From the NCBI RefSeq assembly GCF_021083305.1, contig NZ_JAJFAY010000012.1, positions 1-64,000 on the forward strand: a stretch of DNA of 64,000 bases. Direction: 5' to 3'. Positions 24,916 through 34,310 of the stretch are shown piece by piece; position 1 is the stretch's first letter, and each line of letters starts with the position of its first letter. This DNA is from Haladaptatus sp. DYF46. Its GTDB lineage: Archaea > Halobacteriota > Halobacteria > Halobacteriales > Haladaptataceae. The notes beneath the pieces were generated by a model. It worked only from the letters and a program-made list of their open reading frames with translations. It ran no database searches and was not told where the DNA came from. Made by a program: the position numbers and the translations under genes.

Positions 24916-26064
24916 ATGCGAATTACCGACTACGAGTTGTTCGCCGTGCCGCCGCGATGGCTGTTCCTCCGAATCGAGACGAGCGACGGCCTCGTCGGGT
25001 GGGGCGAACCGGTCGTTGAAGGTCGCGTGAAGACCGTTCGCGGCGCGGTGGAAGAACTCATGGACGACTTCCTGCTCGGCGAGGACCCGACGCGGGTCGA
25101 AGACCACTGGCAGCGTCTCTACCGCGGCGGGTTCTACCGTGGTGGTCCCGTCCTGATGAGCGCCATCGCGGGAATCGACCAAGCGCTGTGGGACATCCGG
25201 GGGAAGTCGTTCGACGCGCCGGTGTACGAACTGCTCGGCGGTCGCGTCCGCGACCGTGTTCGGGTCTATCAGTGGGTCGGCGGCGACCGTCCCGAAGGCG
25301 TCGCGGACGCCGCCCGCGAGAAGGTCGACGCCGGGTTCACCGCGCTGAAGATGAACGCCACGTCCGAATTCCGCCGAATCGACACCCCTGCGGCGGTCGA
25401 ATCCGTCGGCGAACGACTGGCCGCCGTCCGCGAGGCGGTCGGTCCCGACGTGGACATCGGCGTCGATTTCCACGGCCGCGTGGCGAAGTCGATGACGAAA
25501 CGACTCGCGGACGCCCTCGAACCGAACGACCCGTTTTTCATCGAGGAACCGGTGCTCCCCGAGCAGAACGAGTTCCTACCGCACCTCGCGTCCCACACCT
25601 CGATTCCGATTGCGACGGGCGAGCGAATGTACTCGCGCTGGGATTTCAAGGAGGTGTTCGAATCGGGCGCGGTGGATGTGATTCAACCGGACCTCTCACA
25701 CGCGGGCGGCATCACCGAAGTCCACAAAATCGCGTCGATGGCCGAAGCCTACGACGTGGCGCTCGCGCCCCACTGCCCGTTAGGTCCGGTCGCGCTGGCG
25801 TCGTGTTTGCAGGTCGACGCCTGCTCGCCGAACGCGCTGATTCAGGAACAGAGTCTCGACATCCACTACAACGAGGGCGGCGACGTCCTCGATTATCTGG
25901 CCGACCCGAGCGTCTTCGACTACGAGGAAGGGTACGTCTCGCTTCCCGACGGTCCGGGTCTGGGCGTCGAACCGGACGAAGCGGTCCTCCGTGAGCGGGC
26001 CGGACACGACGACTGGCACAACCCGATTTGGCGGCACGACGATGGCGGCGTCGCGGAGTGGTGA
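24916..26064 (+). CDS. dgoD: Enolase-superfamily dehydratase, probably D-galactonate dehydratase
   Basis: 382 residues from ATG 24916 (MRITDYELFAVPPRWLFLRIET). N-terminal capping domain, then a barrel with metal ligands in GVDFHGR, FIEEPV and ATGERMYSRWDF, and the catalytic His in APHCPLGP. The arrangement fits the galactonate dehydratase branch of the mandelate racemase group: dehydration of D-galactonate to the 2-keto-3-deoxy acid in sugar catabolism. Other sugar-acid substrates cannot be excluded. The GTG-initiated ORF from 24874 is less likely. Confidence 0.85.
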   Translation: MRITDYELFAVPPRWLFLRIETSDGLVGWGEPVVEGRVKTVRGAVEELMDDFLLGEDPTRVEDHWQRLYRGGFYRGGPVLMSAIAGIDQALWDIRGKSFDAPVYELLGGRVRDRVRVYQWVGGDRPEGVADAAREKVDAGFTALKMNATSEFRRIDTPAAVESVGERLAAVREAVGPDVDIGVDFHGRVAKSMTKRLADALEPNDPFFIEEPVLPEQNEFLPHLASHTSIPIATGERMYSRWDFKEVFESGAVDVIQPDLSHAGGITEVHKIASMAEAYDVALAPHCPLGPVALASCLQVDACSPNALIQEQSLDIHYNEGGDVLDYLADPSVFDYEEGYVSLPDGPGLGVEPDEAVLRERAGHDDWHNPIWRHDDGGVAEW

Positions 26065-26087
26065 TCACGGGATAAAGCGTCGTGGCT

Positions 26088-27035
26088 CTAAAAGAACGAT
26101 ACAAATCGATCCGTTGTAGCTAGCACTTCGACGATCGTATCCTTCCGAATACCGAGTGAATATTGATAGTAACTACCTCCAGCAATACCCTTGTTCTCCT
26201 CGGAGACATCAAGGAAACCTTTGAGCGAGAGGTGTCTCAGTCGGTCTCGAATCGTTCGATCCGTTCTAACGTCTACATCGATATTCTATGCTGCACTCAC
26301 GTACACTTCGTAAATATCGCTACTTCGGGCTGGTGTTTTCCCTTTCTGAGCCAAGTGATAGACCGAAAACAGCGTGAGATGGCTTTGTGTTGGGAGTCGT
26401 TCGAGTTCGTCCCGTATTTTACCTTGCTCAATGAGTTCGTCGGCTTCCCGGACCAAATCACCGTCGACCTGCGTCAAATCCCGTGAACGCGCGAGGTCAC
26501 CCGCCTTAAACAGTAGTTTGAGAGCTTGTCGTGCTGATCCACTTCCTTGCGCTGCGAACGCAGCCGTGAGCGGTACTACATCGTCGTTGAGAACCCCGTC
26601 GACGAATGCTTCTTTCGAACGCTGTTCTAGGATGTTCCGCAGTTGATTTGCGTTGTATGGGGGAAAATGAATCTCCTCGTCACAAAGCGAGTCGGAAACA
26701 CGTCCTGAAAGGTTGTCACGAAAAGTGAAGTCGTTCGAAATGCCGACGACGCCAACTTTCGTTTCAGTAACGTTTTCGTTATCATTGCACCGTGGTAGCT
26801 CGTAAAGGATATCGTCGTCTTTCCCAATACTATCTATCTCGTCCAATACGAACAAGACGTGCGTCGCGTCAAGCCCATCTAAATGCTCCCAAAGCATCTC
26901 ATAAATATCGCCGGGTGCGTGGCCGCGCCTCGATAGCTTGTTGCCTGACTCTCGAAACCTGTTTACGAGCCGGATTGAAACCTGATACGACGAAGTAAGC
27001 GATTTACAGACTATTCTGACAACTTTTATATCGAG
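26088..27035 (-). pseudogene. Decayed orc1/cdc6 gene (second initiator relic)
   Basis: Minus-strand reading gives Orc1 sequence from DIKVVRIVCKSLTSSYQVS through RRGHAPGDIYEMLWEHLDGL, Walker B LFVLDEID, sensor 1 GVVGISN, FPPYNANQLRNIL and ARQALKLLFKAG. It stops at an in-frame TAG (26288-26286) after YEVYVSAA. The same frame continues past the stop with NIDVDVRTDRTIRDRLRHL and GIAGGSYYQYSLGI, the winged helix, to a TAG at 26090-26088. The N-terminal about 90 residues with the Walker A P-loop are absent: the frame stays open to 27233 but encodes unrelated sequence. So the gene is truncated and interrupted. An unannotated 203-residue product (26286-26897) would lack ATP binding. Confidence 0.88.
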
Positions 27036-27418
27036 ATGATCAAACGTACTGGAAAAATAGCGCAGCAGACAAATGCAGACAATGTCTATATTTTTGAAAC
27101 TGTTTCTCGATTTAACTCGGGAAATGACGTGTGTGTCCCCTTTTCCTTGAACGTCAATTTCATCCGCTCCTTTCAGTCCCTTCCCGCGAATAATTCGGGA
27201 AATGACGTGTATCTCTGCTGCGCTTTGTGTCTAATCCGGTTTCGAACGGTTCCCAGAACTGACACTCCTCCTCCTTTGTGAAACAGAAAGGAGCACAGAG
27301 TCAAAACGGTCTTTCTCTTCGACTCGCGTACCCTGTAACGCCGCGCTACAGGTTTGATGGCCCCTGTTTCGTTTCAGGCGACGTATAACAAAACGCCGTC
27401 CTCCCGACGCCACAGTCG
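27036..27418. other. Gene-free stretch, relic origin
   Basis: About 380 bases between the orc1 relic and the peptidase gene. Contains the two ORB-like repeats and AT-rich tracts (27085-27115). No gene seen. Confidence 0.5.
27114..27215 (+). repeat. ORB-like direct repeats beside the orc1 relic
   Basis: TCGGGAAATGACGTGT occurs at 27117-27132 and 27195-27210, 78 bp apart, each preceded by an A/T-rich TTAA/TAAT. The first is followed by GTGTCCCC. Both resemble the functional ORB core at 431 (GGAAACGTGGTGTGTGTC). Their position beside the broken initiator suggests an inactivated origin. Confidence 0.6.
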
Positions 27419-28882
27419 ATGGGGTCCGTGGGTTCGGTTTCCGGGAGAACAGTCGCACTGCTACTCGTGCTGTCGCTCCTTTCGGGCACGTTCGTTCCAC
27501 CAGCGACGGCACAGTCGTCGGACGACCCCCCGGGCGTCTCGGTTTCCGTCGAACGCCGACCGTCGGACCACGGCGTCGTTCGGTATCATCTCGACTTCGA
27601 GACGCCGGAGGGAGCGCAGTTCTGGCTCATCAATTACACCGGAAACGTGGTGTCCTCCGAGGGGTTCGTCACCGACCGCACGAAGAACGGAAATCACGCC
27701 CTCCGGTGGGACGGGGACACCGAATCGCCGTCGATGACGATAACCTCCGGCGTGGATTCCGGGAGCGGTCGGGAGTTCGCGGCGACCGACGAGTGGACGC
27801 TCGCACCGACGCCGCGGGTATCGGTCGCGTGGCAGGTTGACAGGAACGGCGATTGGGAGTACTTTCATCCGTTTCAGGACGATTACCCCGACAGAAGCGT
27901 CTCGTTCGCCGACGCCGGCGTTCTCGGCGCGGCCTTCACCTACGTCGGACGATACGACGAACACGTCCGCCACGTCGACGGGCAGACGGTTCGGATGATA
28001 GTCGCGGCGGACGCGTCCCCCCGAGAATCACCCGGAGACGTGTTCGATGCGCTCGGGTCGGCGAGCAAACGGCTTCCCGGTAAATCGCCGGACGACGTTC
28101 TTCTGTTCACCCTTCCCGACCCGATTTGGCGCGGCGGATACGCCTCGCCGAAGTACGACGAACTCTGGGTCCACGAGGATGCCCGACTCGACGACCCGCA
28201 GAACCTCTGGTTGCACGAGTACGTTCACACGCGCCAGTCGTTCGAACTCGGCGACCGAATGAGATGGTTCCGGGAGGCGAGCGCCGCCTACTTCGCGTCC
28301 GCATTGGCGATGCAGCAGGGGAGAACGTCGAAATCCGCCGTCGTCGGTACGCTCTCCTCGAAGGAGTACGGGAAATCGATACTCTCGAAGTCGGATACGT
28401 GGGCGAATCGCGAGGTACCGTACTACCGCGGGGCGCTTACCCTGTGGTCGCTCGACGACAGGATACGGCGGGCGACGGACGGTGAACGAAGCCTCATGGA
28501 CGTATTCGACCGAATGAATCGCCGGAACGAAAGCGTCAGCTACACCGATTTCCGTAAAATCGTCGCCGAGGTGGCCGGACGGTCGTTGGCGCCGTGGCTG
28601 AACAAACACGTCACGGCGACCGCACGACTCGATCCGAGTCAGTTGCAGAAGCGGAACGATACGGGGTTCAACGTCGGTGCGGCCGCCGGTGGTTCGGACG
28701 GAAACGCCGAGGCGGGCCACCAATCGGGGGGCGAGGGTGGTATCCACCCTCCCGCAAAAATCGGAAACCTCCCTTCGACGCTGATTCTGTGGGGGTGTCT
28801 CGGCCTCGTCGGTCTGGTGTTCGGGCTGACGGCCGCACAGTTCATTTCGGGTACCGTGTCCCGACTCCGAGGCGAGGAGTAA
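27419..28882 (+). CDS. Secreted, membrane-anchored gluzincin-type metallopeptidase
   Basis: 487 residues. Signal peptide 1-32 (LLLVLSLLSGTFVPPATA). An N-terminal beta domain to about 130 precedes the catalytic domain, which has the zinc motif HEYVH (266-270) and the third ligand candidate E286 in RWFREASAAYFA, as in M1/M61-like gluzincins. A Gly/Ser-rich linker (about 420-450) leads to a C-terminal membrane helix (LILWGCLGLVGLVFGLTAA) and a short basic tail. The enzyme would act outside the cell surface. Similar to haloarchaeal proteins labelled glycyl aminopeptidase. Monocistronic, convergent with nadE. Confidence 0.8.
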   Translation: MGSVGSVSGRTVALLLVLSLLSGTFVPPATAQSSDDPPGVSVSVERRPSDHGVVRYHLDFETPEGAQFWLINYTGNVVSSEGFVTDRTKNGNHALRWDGDTESPSMTITSGVDSGSGREFAATDEWTLAPTPRVSVAWQVDRNGDWEYFHPFQDDYPDRSVSFADAGVLGAAFTYVGRYDEHVRHVDGQTVRMIVAADASPRESPGDVFDALGSASKRLPGKSPDDVLLFTLPDPIWRGGYASPKYDELWVHEDARLDDPQNLWLHEYVHTRQSFELGDRMRWFREASAAYFASALAMQQGRTSKSAVVGTLSSKEYGKSILSKSDTWANREVPYYRGALTLWSLDDRIRRATDGERSLMDVFDRMNRRNESVSYTDFRKIVAEVAGRSLAPWLNKHVTATARLDPSQLQKRNDTGFNVGAAAGGSDGNAEAGHQSGGEGGIHPPAKIGNLPSTLILWGCLGLVGLVFGLTAAQFISGTVSRLRGEE

Positions 28883-28934
28883 GGCGGAGAGTTCCGCCCC
28901 GTTTTGCGGTCAGCGGAGCAGGACGGCGGAGCGC

Positions 28935-30617
28935 TCATCCCGACAATACGTCTCCGTACCTCGCCGCGAGCGGATACCGCCATCCCACGCCGAACGCCTT
29001 CGGCGAGACCTTCAGCACGGGTGCGGCCTGAAAGCGCTTGTACTCGGCGCGGTGGACCATCGACAGCACGCGCTCGACCGTTTCCCGATCGTGACTCGAC
29101 TCGACCAGTTCGTCGGCGCTCAGTCCTTCGTCCACGTACCCCGCGAGAATCGAATCGAGTGTCTCGTACGGCGGCAGGTCGTCTTCGTCGGTTTGATCCG
29201 CCCGGAGTTCCGCCGTGGGCGGTTTCTCGATGACGCGCTCCGGAATGGTTTCCGCGCGCTCGTTCAGATGCCGTGCGAGGTCGTAGACGAACGTTTTCGG
29301 ACAGTCGGCGATGGGCGCGAGCGCACCGCACATGTCGCCGTAAAGCGTAGTGTAGCCCACCGCGAGTTCGCTTCGATTGCTCGTCGCGAGGAGCAAACGA
29401 CCCTGTTCGTTGGCGATGGCCATCAGCGTCGTCGCTCGGATTCGTGCCTGTACGTTCTCCTCCGTGACGCCCGGCGTTTCGTCGAGAATCGGAGTCAACC
29501 CGCGCTCGAAGGCTTCGAACGGTTCCTCTATCGGAACGTCGATGAGGTCGATACCGAGGTTGTCGGCGAGTTCTCGGGCGTCGGTTTCGCTCGCGTTGCT
29601 GGTGTATCGGGTCGGCATGGAGACGCCGAGGACGTTTTCCGAACCGAGCGCATCGACGGCTAACGCGGCCGTAAGCGAGGAGTCGATACCGCCGGACAGG
29701 CCGACGACGACCGCTTCGAATCCGGTTTTGTGGACGTAATCCCGAATACCGAGGGCGAGCGCGGACCGGATTTCTGCCGGTCCGATCGGGGGTTCGTGGG
29801 CGACATCCACCGTCGCGGGCGACTCGGCGTCGAGCGGCACGTCGTAGACGGCGAAATCCTGCTCGAAGGCGGCGAGTCGGCACGCGACGGTCCCGTCGGG
29901 TGCGACGACGAACGACCGGCCGTCGAAGATCAGTTCGTCGTTCGCGCCGATTTGGTTCACGAACACGAGCCATTTGCCGTGGTCCCTCGCGTGTGCGCCG
30001 AACAGGCGCTCGCGGAATTCGCCTTTTCCGCCGTAAAACGGACTCGCGGAGCAGTTCACGAGGAGGTTCGCCCCCGCGTCGACGAGATCCTCGATGGGGT
30101 CTTCGTGGTACTCCGGACGCTCCCACACGTCGGGTTCGTTCCACGCGTCCTCACAGACGCTCACCCCGAGTTCGGTTTCGTCGGAAAGCGGGTGGACCGG
30201 TTGGCGCTCCGCGGCCTCGAAAAAGCGGTCCTCGTCGAACACGTCGTAGGTCGGGAGAAGCCGTTTTTCCGTCCGCCCGACGATTTCCCCGTCTCGACAG
30301 ACCGCGACCGAGTTCTGTACTTTCTTCCCGTACTCGTCGGGATTTCGTCCCACGAATCCGACCAGTGCGGTGATGTTCGTCGTCTCCGCCGCGATTCGGT
30401 CGAGTGCGTCGAGTTGCGCGTCGACGAACGCGTCCCGCTTCACGAGGTCCTGTGGCGGATAGCCGACGAGTGCGAGTTCCGAGAACACCACGAGGTCGGC
30501 GCTCTCCTCGCGTGCCCGATGAATCCCGCTCGTGATTTTCCGTTCGTTTCCCTCGATATCCCCGACGGTGTAGTTCGACTGTCCCAGCGCGACACGGACT
30601 GTGCTATTCTCTCCCAC
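28935..30617 (-). CDS. nadE: NAD+ synthase, glutamine-dependent type
   Basis: 560 residues. The N-terminal nitrilase-type glutaminase domain (1-255) shows the E-K-C triad in FSELALVGYPP, EKRLLPTYDVFDE and GVSVCEDAWNE. The C-terminal synthetase domain (about 270-560) has the PP-loop VGLSGGIDSSL. Converts deamido-NAD to NAD using glutamine. I chose GTG 30617 because the ORF from 30695 would start 15 bases from the divergent small membrane gene and its extra 26 residues lack similarity to the family. Last step of NAD synthesis, cytoplasmic. Confidence 0.92.
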   Translation of the reverse strand: MGENSTVRVALGQSNYTVGDIEGNERKITSGIHRAREESADLVVFSELALVGYPPQDLVKRDAFVDAQLDALDRIAAETTNITALVGFVGRNPDEYGKKVQNSVAVCRDGEIVGRTEKRLLPTYDVFDEDRFFEAAERQPVHPLSDETELGVSVCEDAWNEPDVWERPEYHEDPIEDLVDAGANLLVNCSASPFYGGKGEFRERLFGAHARDHGKWLVFVNQIGANDELIFDGRSFVVAPDGTVACRLAAFEQDFAVYDVPLDAESPATVDVAHEPPIGPAEIRSALALGIRDYVHKTGFEAVVVGLSGGIDSSLTAALAVDALGSENVLGVSMPTRYTSNASETDARELADNLGIDLIDVPIEEPFEAFERGLTPILDETPGVTEENVQARIRATTLMAIANEQGRLLLATSNRSELAVGYTTLYGDMCGALAPIADCPKTFVYDLARHLNERAETIPERVIEKPPTAELRADQTDEDDLPPYETLDSILAGYVDEGLSADELVESSHDRETVERVLSMVHRAEYKRFQAAPVLKVSPKAFGVGWRYPLAARYGDVLSG

Positions 30618-30709
30618 ACGATGTCGAACGCCTCCGAACGGCAAAATCGTACTGCCGACGGATGCCCGCGAGCGAATAGAAATTTGTGGTTCCACGTCGT
30701 TCGTCCGCT

Positions 30710-30934
30710 ATGCTCCGACTCGTGGTCGCACTCTTCGGCATCATCGAGGCCTTGTTTCCCCGACGTCTCATCGACGTTGCGACTCGGGCGAGTTACGAAG
30801 GCGACGAGGAGTTCGAACCGAAACCGTGGGTCGTCACCGCCGCGCGAATCGAGGGTATCCTCTTCGTTCTCCTCGCGCTCTTCGGTGCCATTCGTCGTCG
30901 AGGGACGCGACCCCCGACGACGGACGAGGGGTAG
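30710..30934 (+). CDS. Small membrane protein (74 aa)
   Basis: Two hydrophobic segments (MLRLVVALFGIIEALF and ARIEGILFVLLALFGAI) flank a charged loop (TRASYEGDEEFEPKPW); Arg-rich C-terminus. ATG 30710 starts right at the first helix. Family not recognised by name. Similar two-helix proteins are common next to nadE in haloarchaea by my recollection, which I could not check. Confidence 0.65.
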   Translation: MLRLVVALFGIIEALFPRRLIDVATRASYEGDEEFEPKPWVVTAARIEGILFVLLALFGAIRRRGTRPPTTDEG

Positions 30935-31023
30935 TCGACTCGTTCTCATCGCGGTTTTCGGTTCGATTTTCTCCCGTTCGCGCCAAAACCTAAAGGTGCT
31001 TGGAGCCCTCGTTGTGCGATAGT

Positions 31024-31521
31024 ATGGCAAGCGATTTCGACATGCCGTGGCTCCACCTGACACCCGACGAGGAGGTACTGTGGTGCGATCACAGGAGCGT
31101 CTATCAGGTCCTTCCACCGGTTATTCTCGCCGCTGTTCTCATCTTGATCGGTGCGGGAATCGCCGGAAGCGGCGTTTTCGGCGGGTTCAGTTGGGTCGGA
31201 CTTCTCCTCATTCCGATCGGACTCGCCGTTGCGGCCCCCCCGTTTTTCCGATGGCGAAGCGAGTGGTTCGTCCTCACCACGGAGGAGGTATACCACAAAC
31301 ACGGCGTTTTCTCGCAGGACGTGACACAGATACGGCTCGACAGGGTTCGAAATACCGCCTTCTCACAATCGACGCTCGAACGCGTGTTCGACTATGGGAC
31401 GGTGACTATTCACACGGCCGGCGTCGGGACGAACAACCTCCTGTTCGAAAACGTTTCCAACCCTCAATCTGTCAACGGAATGTTGACTGAACAGCTGGAT
31501 CGTGTTTCCCCTCGACAGTGA
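31024..31521 (+). CDS. PH-domain (bPH2-type) membrane protein
   Basis: 165 residues. A short N-terminal segment (MPWLHLTPDEEVLWCDH), two membrane helices (VLPPVILAAVLILIGAGIAG and WVGLLLIPIGLAVAAPPFF), then a bacterial-PH-like beta domain (about 80-160) with the hallmark VFSQDVTQIRLDRVRNTAFSQSTLERVFDYGTV. Membrane-bound with the PH-like domain inside. Function unknown; family members are often linked to membrane stress or protein scaffolding. ATG 31024 chosen. Confidence 0.85.
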   Translation: MASDFDMPWLHLTPDEEVLWCDHRSVYQVLPPVILAAVLILIGAGIAGSGVFGGFSWVGLLLIPIGLAVAAPPFFRWRSEWFVLTTEEVYHKHGVFSQDVTQIRLDRVRNTAFSQSTLERVFDYGTVTIHTAGVGTNNLLFENVSNPQSVNGMLTEQLDRVSPRQ

Positions 31522-31574
31522 ACTCTGGGCCGTTCGTTCCGGTTTCACAGCCCCCAGAGTCCAGATATATCGAG

Positions 31575-31620
31575 TTTGAAACAGTCCGAAACGGTGCACG
31601 ACCGGTTTCTGTCTTTATTA
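31575..31620 (+). promoter_or_regulatory. 10-bp-period element and TATA box of DRSW gene
   Basis: TTTGAAACAG/TCCGAAACGG (31575-31594) lies 22 bp before the TATA-like TTTATTA (31614-31620). Same design as at the DUF7344 and Bat-like promoters. Confidence 0.55.
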
Positions 31621-31656
31621 CCCCCCGGTGAGATGCCGAAATCGAGGAAAGCGAAA

Positions 31657-32019
31657 ATGAGCCAAACTGACAGCGTTCCCCTCTGGACTGGTTCGCAAGA
31701 CTTCGAAAGTTCGTTAAAAACACTCTTAGTCGCGGCTCGCCGCGGGGGCGCTACGTTCGACCGTTCGTGGGCATTCCGCTCCGAAGACGACCACCCTGAC
31801 CTCATGGTCGAAGTAACGCGACTCGTCAGCGACCCGGACACCACACACTCCTGTGGCGAATTCGCCCCGAAGATGGGTGAAGCGGAGTTCGAAACGGAAC
31901 TGTCATCCCTCCTCCGTACTGCCCATCGGTCGGGTGTCGGATTCGACCGTGCGTGGACGTTCCGTTGTGCCGATGGTCTCGACGTGATGGTCGAAATCAC
32001 GCGGCTCGCGGAACGATAA
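31657..32019 (+). CDS. Two-repeat DRSW-motif protein, unknown function
   Basis: 120 residues from MSQTDSVPLW. Two units: ATFDRSWAFRSEDDHPDLMVEVTRL and VGFDRAWTFRCADG with MVEITRLAER, joined by a short linker. Paralogue of 12935-13321 with the same spacing of motifs. The TATA box at 31614 is 37 bases before ATG 31657, consistent with a short leader; ATG 31633 would add eight residues. Function unknown. Confidence 0.7.
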   Translation: MSQTDSVPLWTGSQDFESSLKTLLVAARRGGATFDRSWAFRSEDDHPDLMVEVTRLVSDPDTTHSCGEFAPKMGEAEFETELSSLLRTAHRSGVGFDRAWTFRCADGLDVMVEITRLAER

Positions 32020-32066
32020 CGTCAAAGATACGTCCCTCCTCCGAACGGGTTCCCCCGAAACCCGTT

Positions 32067-32363
32067 TCACACTGCTTCGATACCCTGTAGCTCGCCGAGC
32101 GGTTGACGCTCCTCCGCGATCGGTTTCAATCGGTCTACCTGTGGGTCGAGCCACCCACCGGCCCACTGTGTTTCGACGCGGAGGTAATCCCCGGCAAACG
32201 TTTTCACCAGTACGGTACACCGGTCGCTCGTGCGGTCGATATCGTGGACGAGACAGTCGATATGGACGTCGGCGACGGTAACGCGGAGAAGGTCTTCGAT
32301 TTCGAGGCCGACGAACGTATCGACCATGTCGGAAACCGCGTGACGGCTTTCGGTCGCACTCAT
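32067..32363 (-). CDS. Unrecognised small protein (98 aa)
   Basis: From ATG 32363 (MSATESRHAVSDMVDTF). Hydrophilic with a predicted beta-rich centre (DLLRVTVADVHIDCLVHDIDRTSDRCTVLVKTF) that looks like a small barrel. No membrane helix and no recognised family. GC3 and codon use match neighbours. Convergent with the DRSW gene. Confidence 0.6.
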   Translation of the reverse strand: MSATESRHAVSDMVDTFVGLEIEDLLRVTVADVHIDCLVHDIDRTSDRCTVLVKTFAGDYLRVETQWAGGWLDPQVDRLKPIAEERQPLGELQGIEAV

Positions 32364-32606
32364 TACACCTGGGTCTTCTTCCTTCATCCCCAAAAAAGGG
32401 GAATACGGTTTCACACCGTTCTATTCGTTATTCGACAACAGAAAAACCGCTCACGTGTTGCGTTTTTTGCGAGTTCTTGTTGATCTAGATGCAATATACT
32501 GGACCCTATATAAAGAATGGGAGAACGAAGGTCAAGGTCTTTCCCCCGTTCGCCGAAACGTAGGGGAGAGATGGTTCGGGAGTGCCGCGACGGGAGCGGA
32601 GGTCGT

Positions 32607-32975
32607 ATGAGCCAAGTTGCCAGTCACGTCGTCAAGGAATCGGACGGATACCACGGCGATATTCCGGTCCGCATCGACGAGTATCGCCTTCGACGAAACG
32701 GCTACGCCGCAATCGAGTGGTCGAACGGGAAGGAGTCGGTGTTCTGTCGCCGGGTCGGTGACCGGTGGCAAGCGCTCGTCGCTCTGGGTGGAAAGACCCG
32801 GACGCTCCTCGCCGGACTGGGATCGAAGAATCACGTACTGTGGCTTCTCCGCGAATACATGGAGTTCGGGCGGACTTACGGGGAGATGGACGTGTGGTCC
32901 GAACTCCCGTCCCGCGAGCGCTCGAACCCGTTTCGTGACATCCTTTCGTCAAGCCACTCCTCACCGCTGCCGTAG
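32607..32975 (+). CDS. Unrecognised protein (122 aa)
   Basis: From ATG 32607 (MSQVASHVVKESDGYHGDIPVRI). Soluble, alpha+beta by pattern (YRLRRNGYAAIEWSNGKESVFCRRVGDRWQALVALGG), with Trp-rich C-terminal helix. Upstream in-frame ATG at 32517 adds a basic leader that is less likely. No family recognised. Confidence 0.6.
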   Translation: MSQVASHVVKESDGYHGDIPVRIDEYRLRRNGYAAIEWSNGKESVFCRRVGDRWQALVALGGKTRTLLAGLGSKNHVLWLLREYMEFGRTYGEMDVWSELPSRERSNPFRDILSSSHSSPLP

Positions 32976-33027
32976 ACGCGTTGTTAGTCCGTGAATAATT
33001 ATACGCCTTCTAGCGGAACGTACTCCC

Positions 33028-34209
33028 ATGCAGGCAATCGTTCTGGCAGCGGGTGAGGGGACGCGAATGCGACCGCTCTCCGCATCGTGCCCGAAACCCA
33101 TGTTGCCGGTTGCAGAGGAACCACTCGTCGCTCATACCGCGCGCGCCGCCGTCGAGGCCGGTGCGGACGAACTCGTTCTCGTCGTCGGCTACGAAGCCGA
33201 CACGGTTCGGGACTACTTCGGCGCGGAGTACGCCGGAATTCCGGTCAAATACTCGATTCAGGAAGAACAGCGCGGGACCGCGGACGCGGTTCGTGCGGCC
33301 CGCGAGCACATCAACGGCCCGTTCGCCGTCCTCAACGGCGACAACCTCTACGACACCGCGGCCGTGAAACGCCTCCTCTCGAACGGACCGGGAGTCGGCA
33401 CGTATCACGTGGACGACCCCTCGAACTACGGTGTCATCTCGACGGACGGTTCCCGCGCGACCGGTATCGTCGAGAAACCGGACGACCCGCCGACGAACCT
33501 CGCCAACACGGGAGCTTACGTCTTTCCGGAGGAAGCGCGCGATTGGCTCGACGTGGGGGAAAGCGAACGCGGGGAGTTCGAAATCACGGACGTCGTCGAG
33601 CGCGTCATCGAGGAGTACGACGTAACGGCCGTCGAAGTCGAACGGTGGCTCGACGTGGGGCGTCCGTGGGAACTCCTCGAAGCGAACGAGTGGAAGATCG
33701 GCGAACTGGAACGCGATGTCCGCGGTGACGTGAGCGGAGCGGCCACGCTCGACGGAAACGTCGTCGTCGAGGAGGGTGCAACCGTCAAATCCGGCGTCGT
33801 CATCGAGGGTCCGGCGCTCATCCGTTCGGGCGCGACGGTCGGGCCGAACGCCTACATCCGTGGTGCGACTCTGGTGGACGATGGCGCGAAAGTCGGCCAC
33901 AGCGTCGAGGTCAAAAACAGCGTTCTCTCCCCCGGTGCGACGGTCGGTCATCTCTCCTACGTCGGTGATAGCGTCCTCGGCCGCGACGTGAACTTCGGAG
34001 CGGGGACGAACGTAGCGAACCTCCGTCACGACGGCGAGTCGGTGAAACACACGGTGAAAGGGGACCGCGTTTCCACTGGACGACGGAAGTTCGGCGTCGT
34101 CGTCGGTGACGGGGTGAAAACCGGTATCAACACCAGTCTCTATCCGGGCGTCACCCTCTCGGAAGGGTCGATGACGCTGCCCAACGAGGAAGTCTCCGGC
34201 GACAAGTAA
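33028..34209 (+). CDS. glmU: GlmU-like sugar-1-phosphate nucleotidylyltransferase/acetyltransferase
   Basis: 393 residues. The N-terminal nucleotidyltransferase (1-225) has AAGEGTRMRPLSASCPKPMLPV, the metal-binding NGDN motif near residue 108, and EKPDDPP. The C-terminal part (about 235-393) is a left-handed beta helix of hexapeptide repeats (GVVIEGPALIRSGATVGPNAYIRG). Archaeal members make UDP-GlcNAc from GlcN-1-phosphate or act as glucose-1-phosphate thymidylyl/uridylyltransferases. It would supply UDP-sugars for the glycan genes downstream. Starts MQAIVLAAGEGTRM without alternatives. Confidence 0.88.
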   Translation: MQAIVLAAGEGTRMRPLSASCPKPMLPVAEEPLVAHTARAAVEAGADELVLVVGYEADTVRDYFGAEYAGIPVKYSIQEEQRGTADAVRAAREHINGPFAVLNGDNLYDTAAVKRLLSNGPGVGTYHVDDPSNYGVISTDGSRATGIVEKPDDPPTNLANTGAYVFPEEARDWLDVGESERGEFEITDVVERVIEEYDVTAVEVERWLDVGRPWELLEANEWKIGELERDVRGDVSGAATLDGNVVVEEGATVKSGVVIEGPALIRSGATVGPNAYIRGATLVDDGAKVGHSVEVKNSVLSPGATVGHLSYVGDSVLGRDVNFGAGTNVANLRHDGESVKHTVKGDRVSTGRRKFGVVVGDGVKTGINTSLYPGVTLSEGSMTLPNEEVSGDK

Positions 34210-34310
34210 CGCGTTCGCTGCGGTTTTCGGTACGGCTTCGTTTCGCTACTCACTCGCATCGCTCGTGCGTGTGGTGTGTGAGATCGAGGAGGAAAGGAAC
34301 CGAACGGACA

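Noticed and set aside
28639..30144. 501-residue Arg-rich minus-strand ORF
   Set aside because: Very high Arg content typical of out-of-frame haloarchaeal DNA; overlaps nadE and the peptidase gene.
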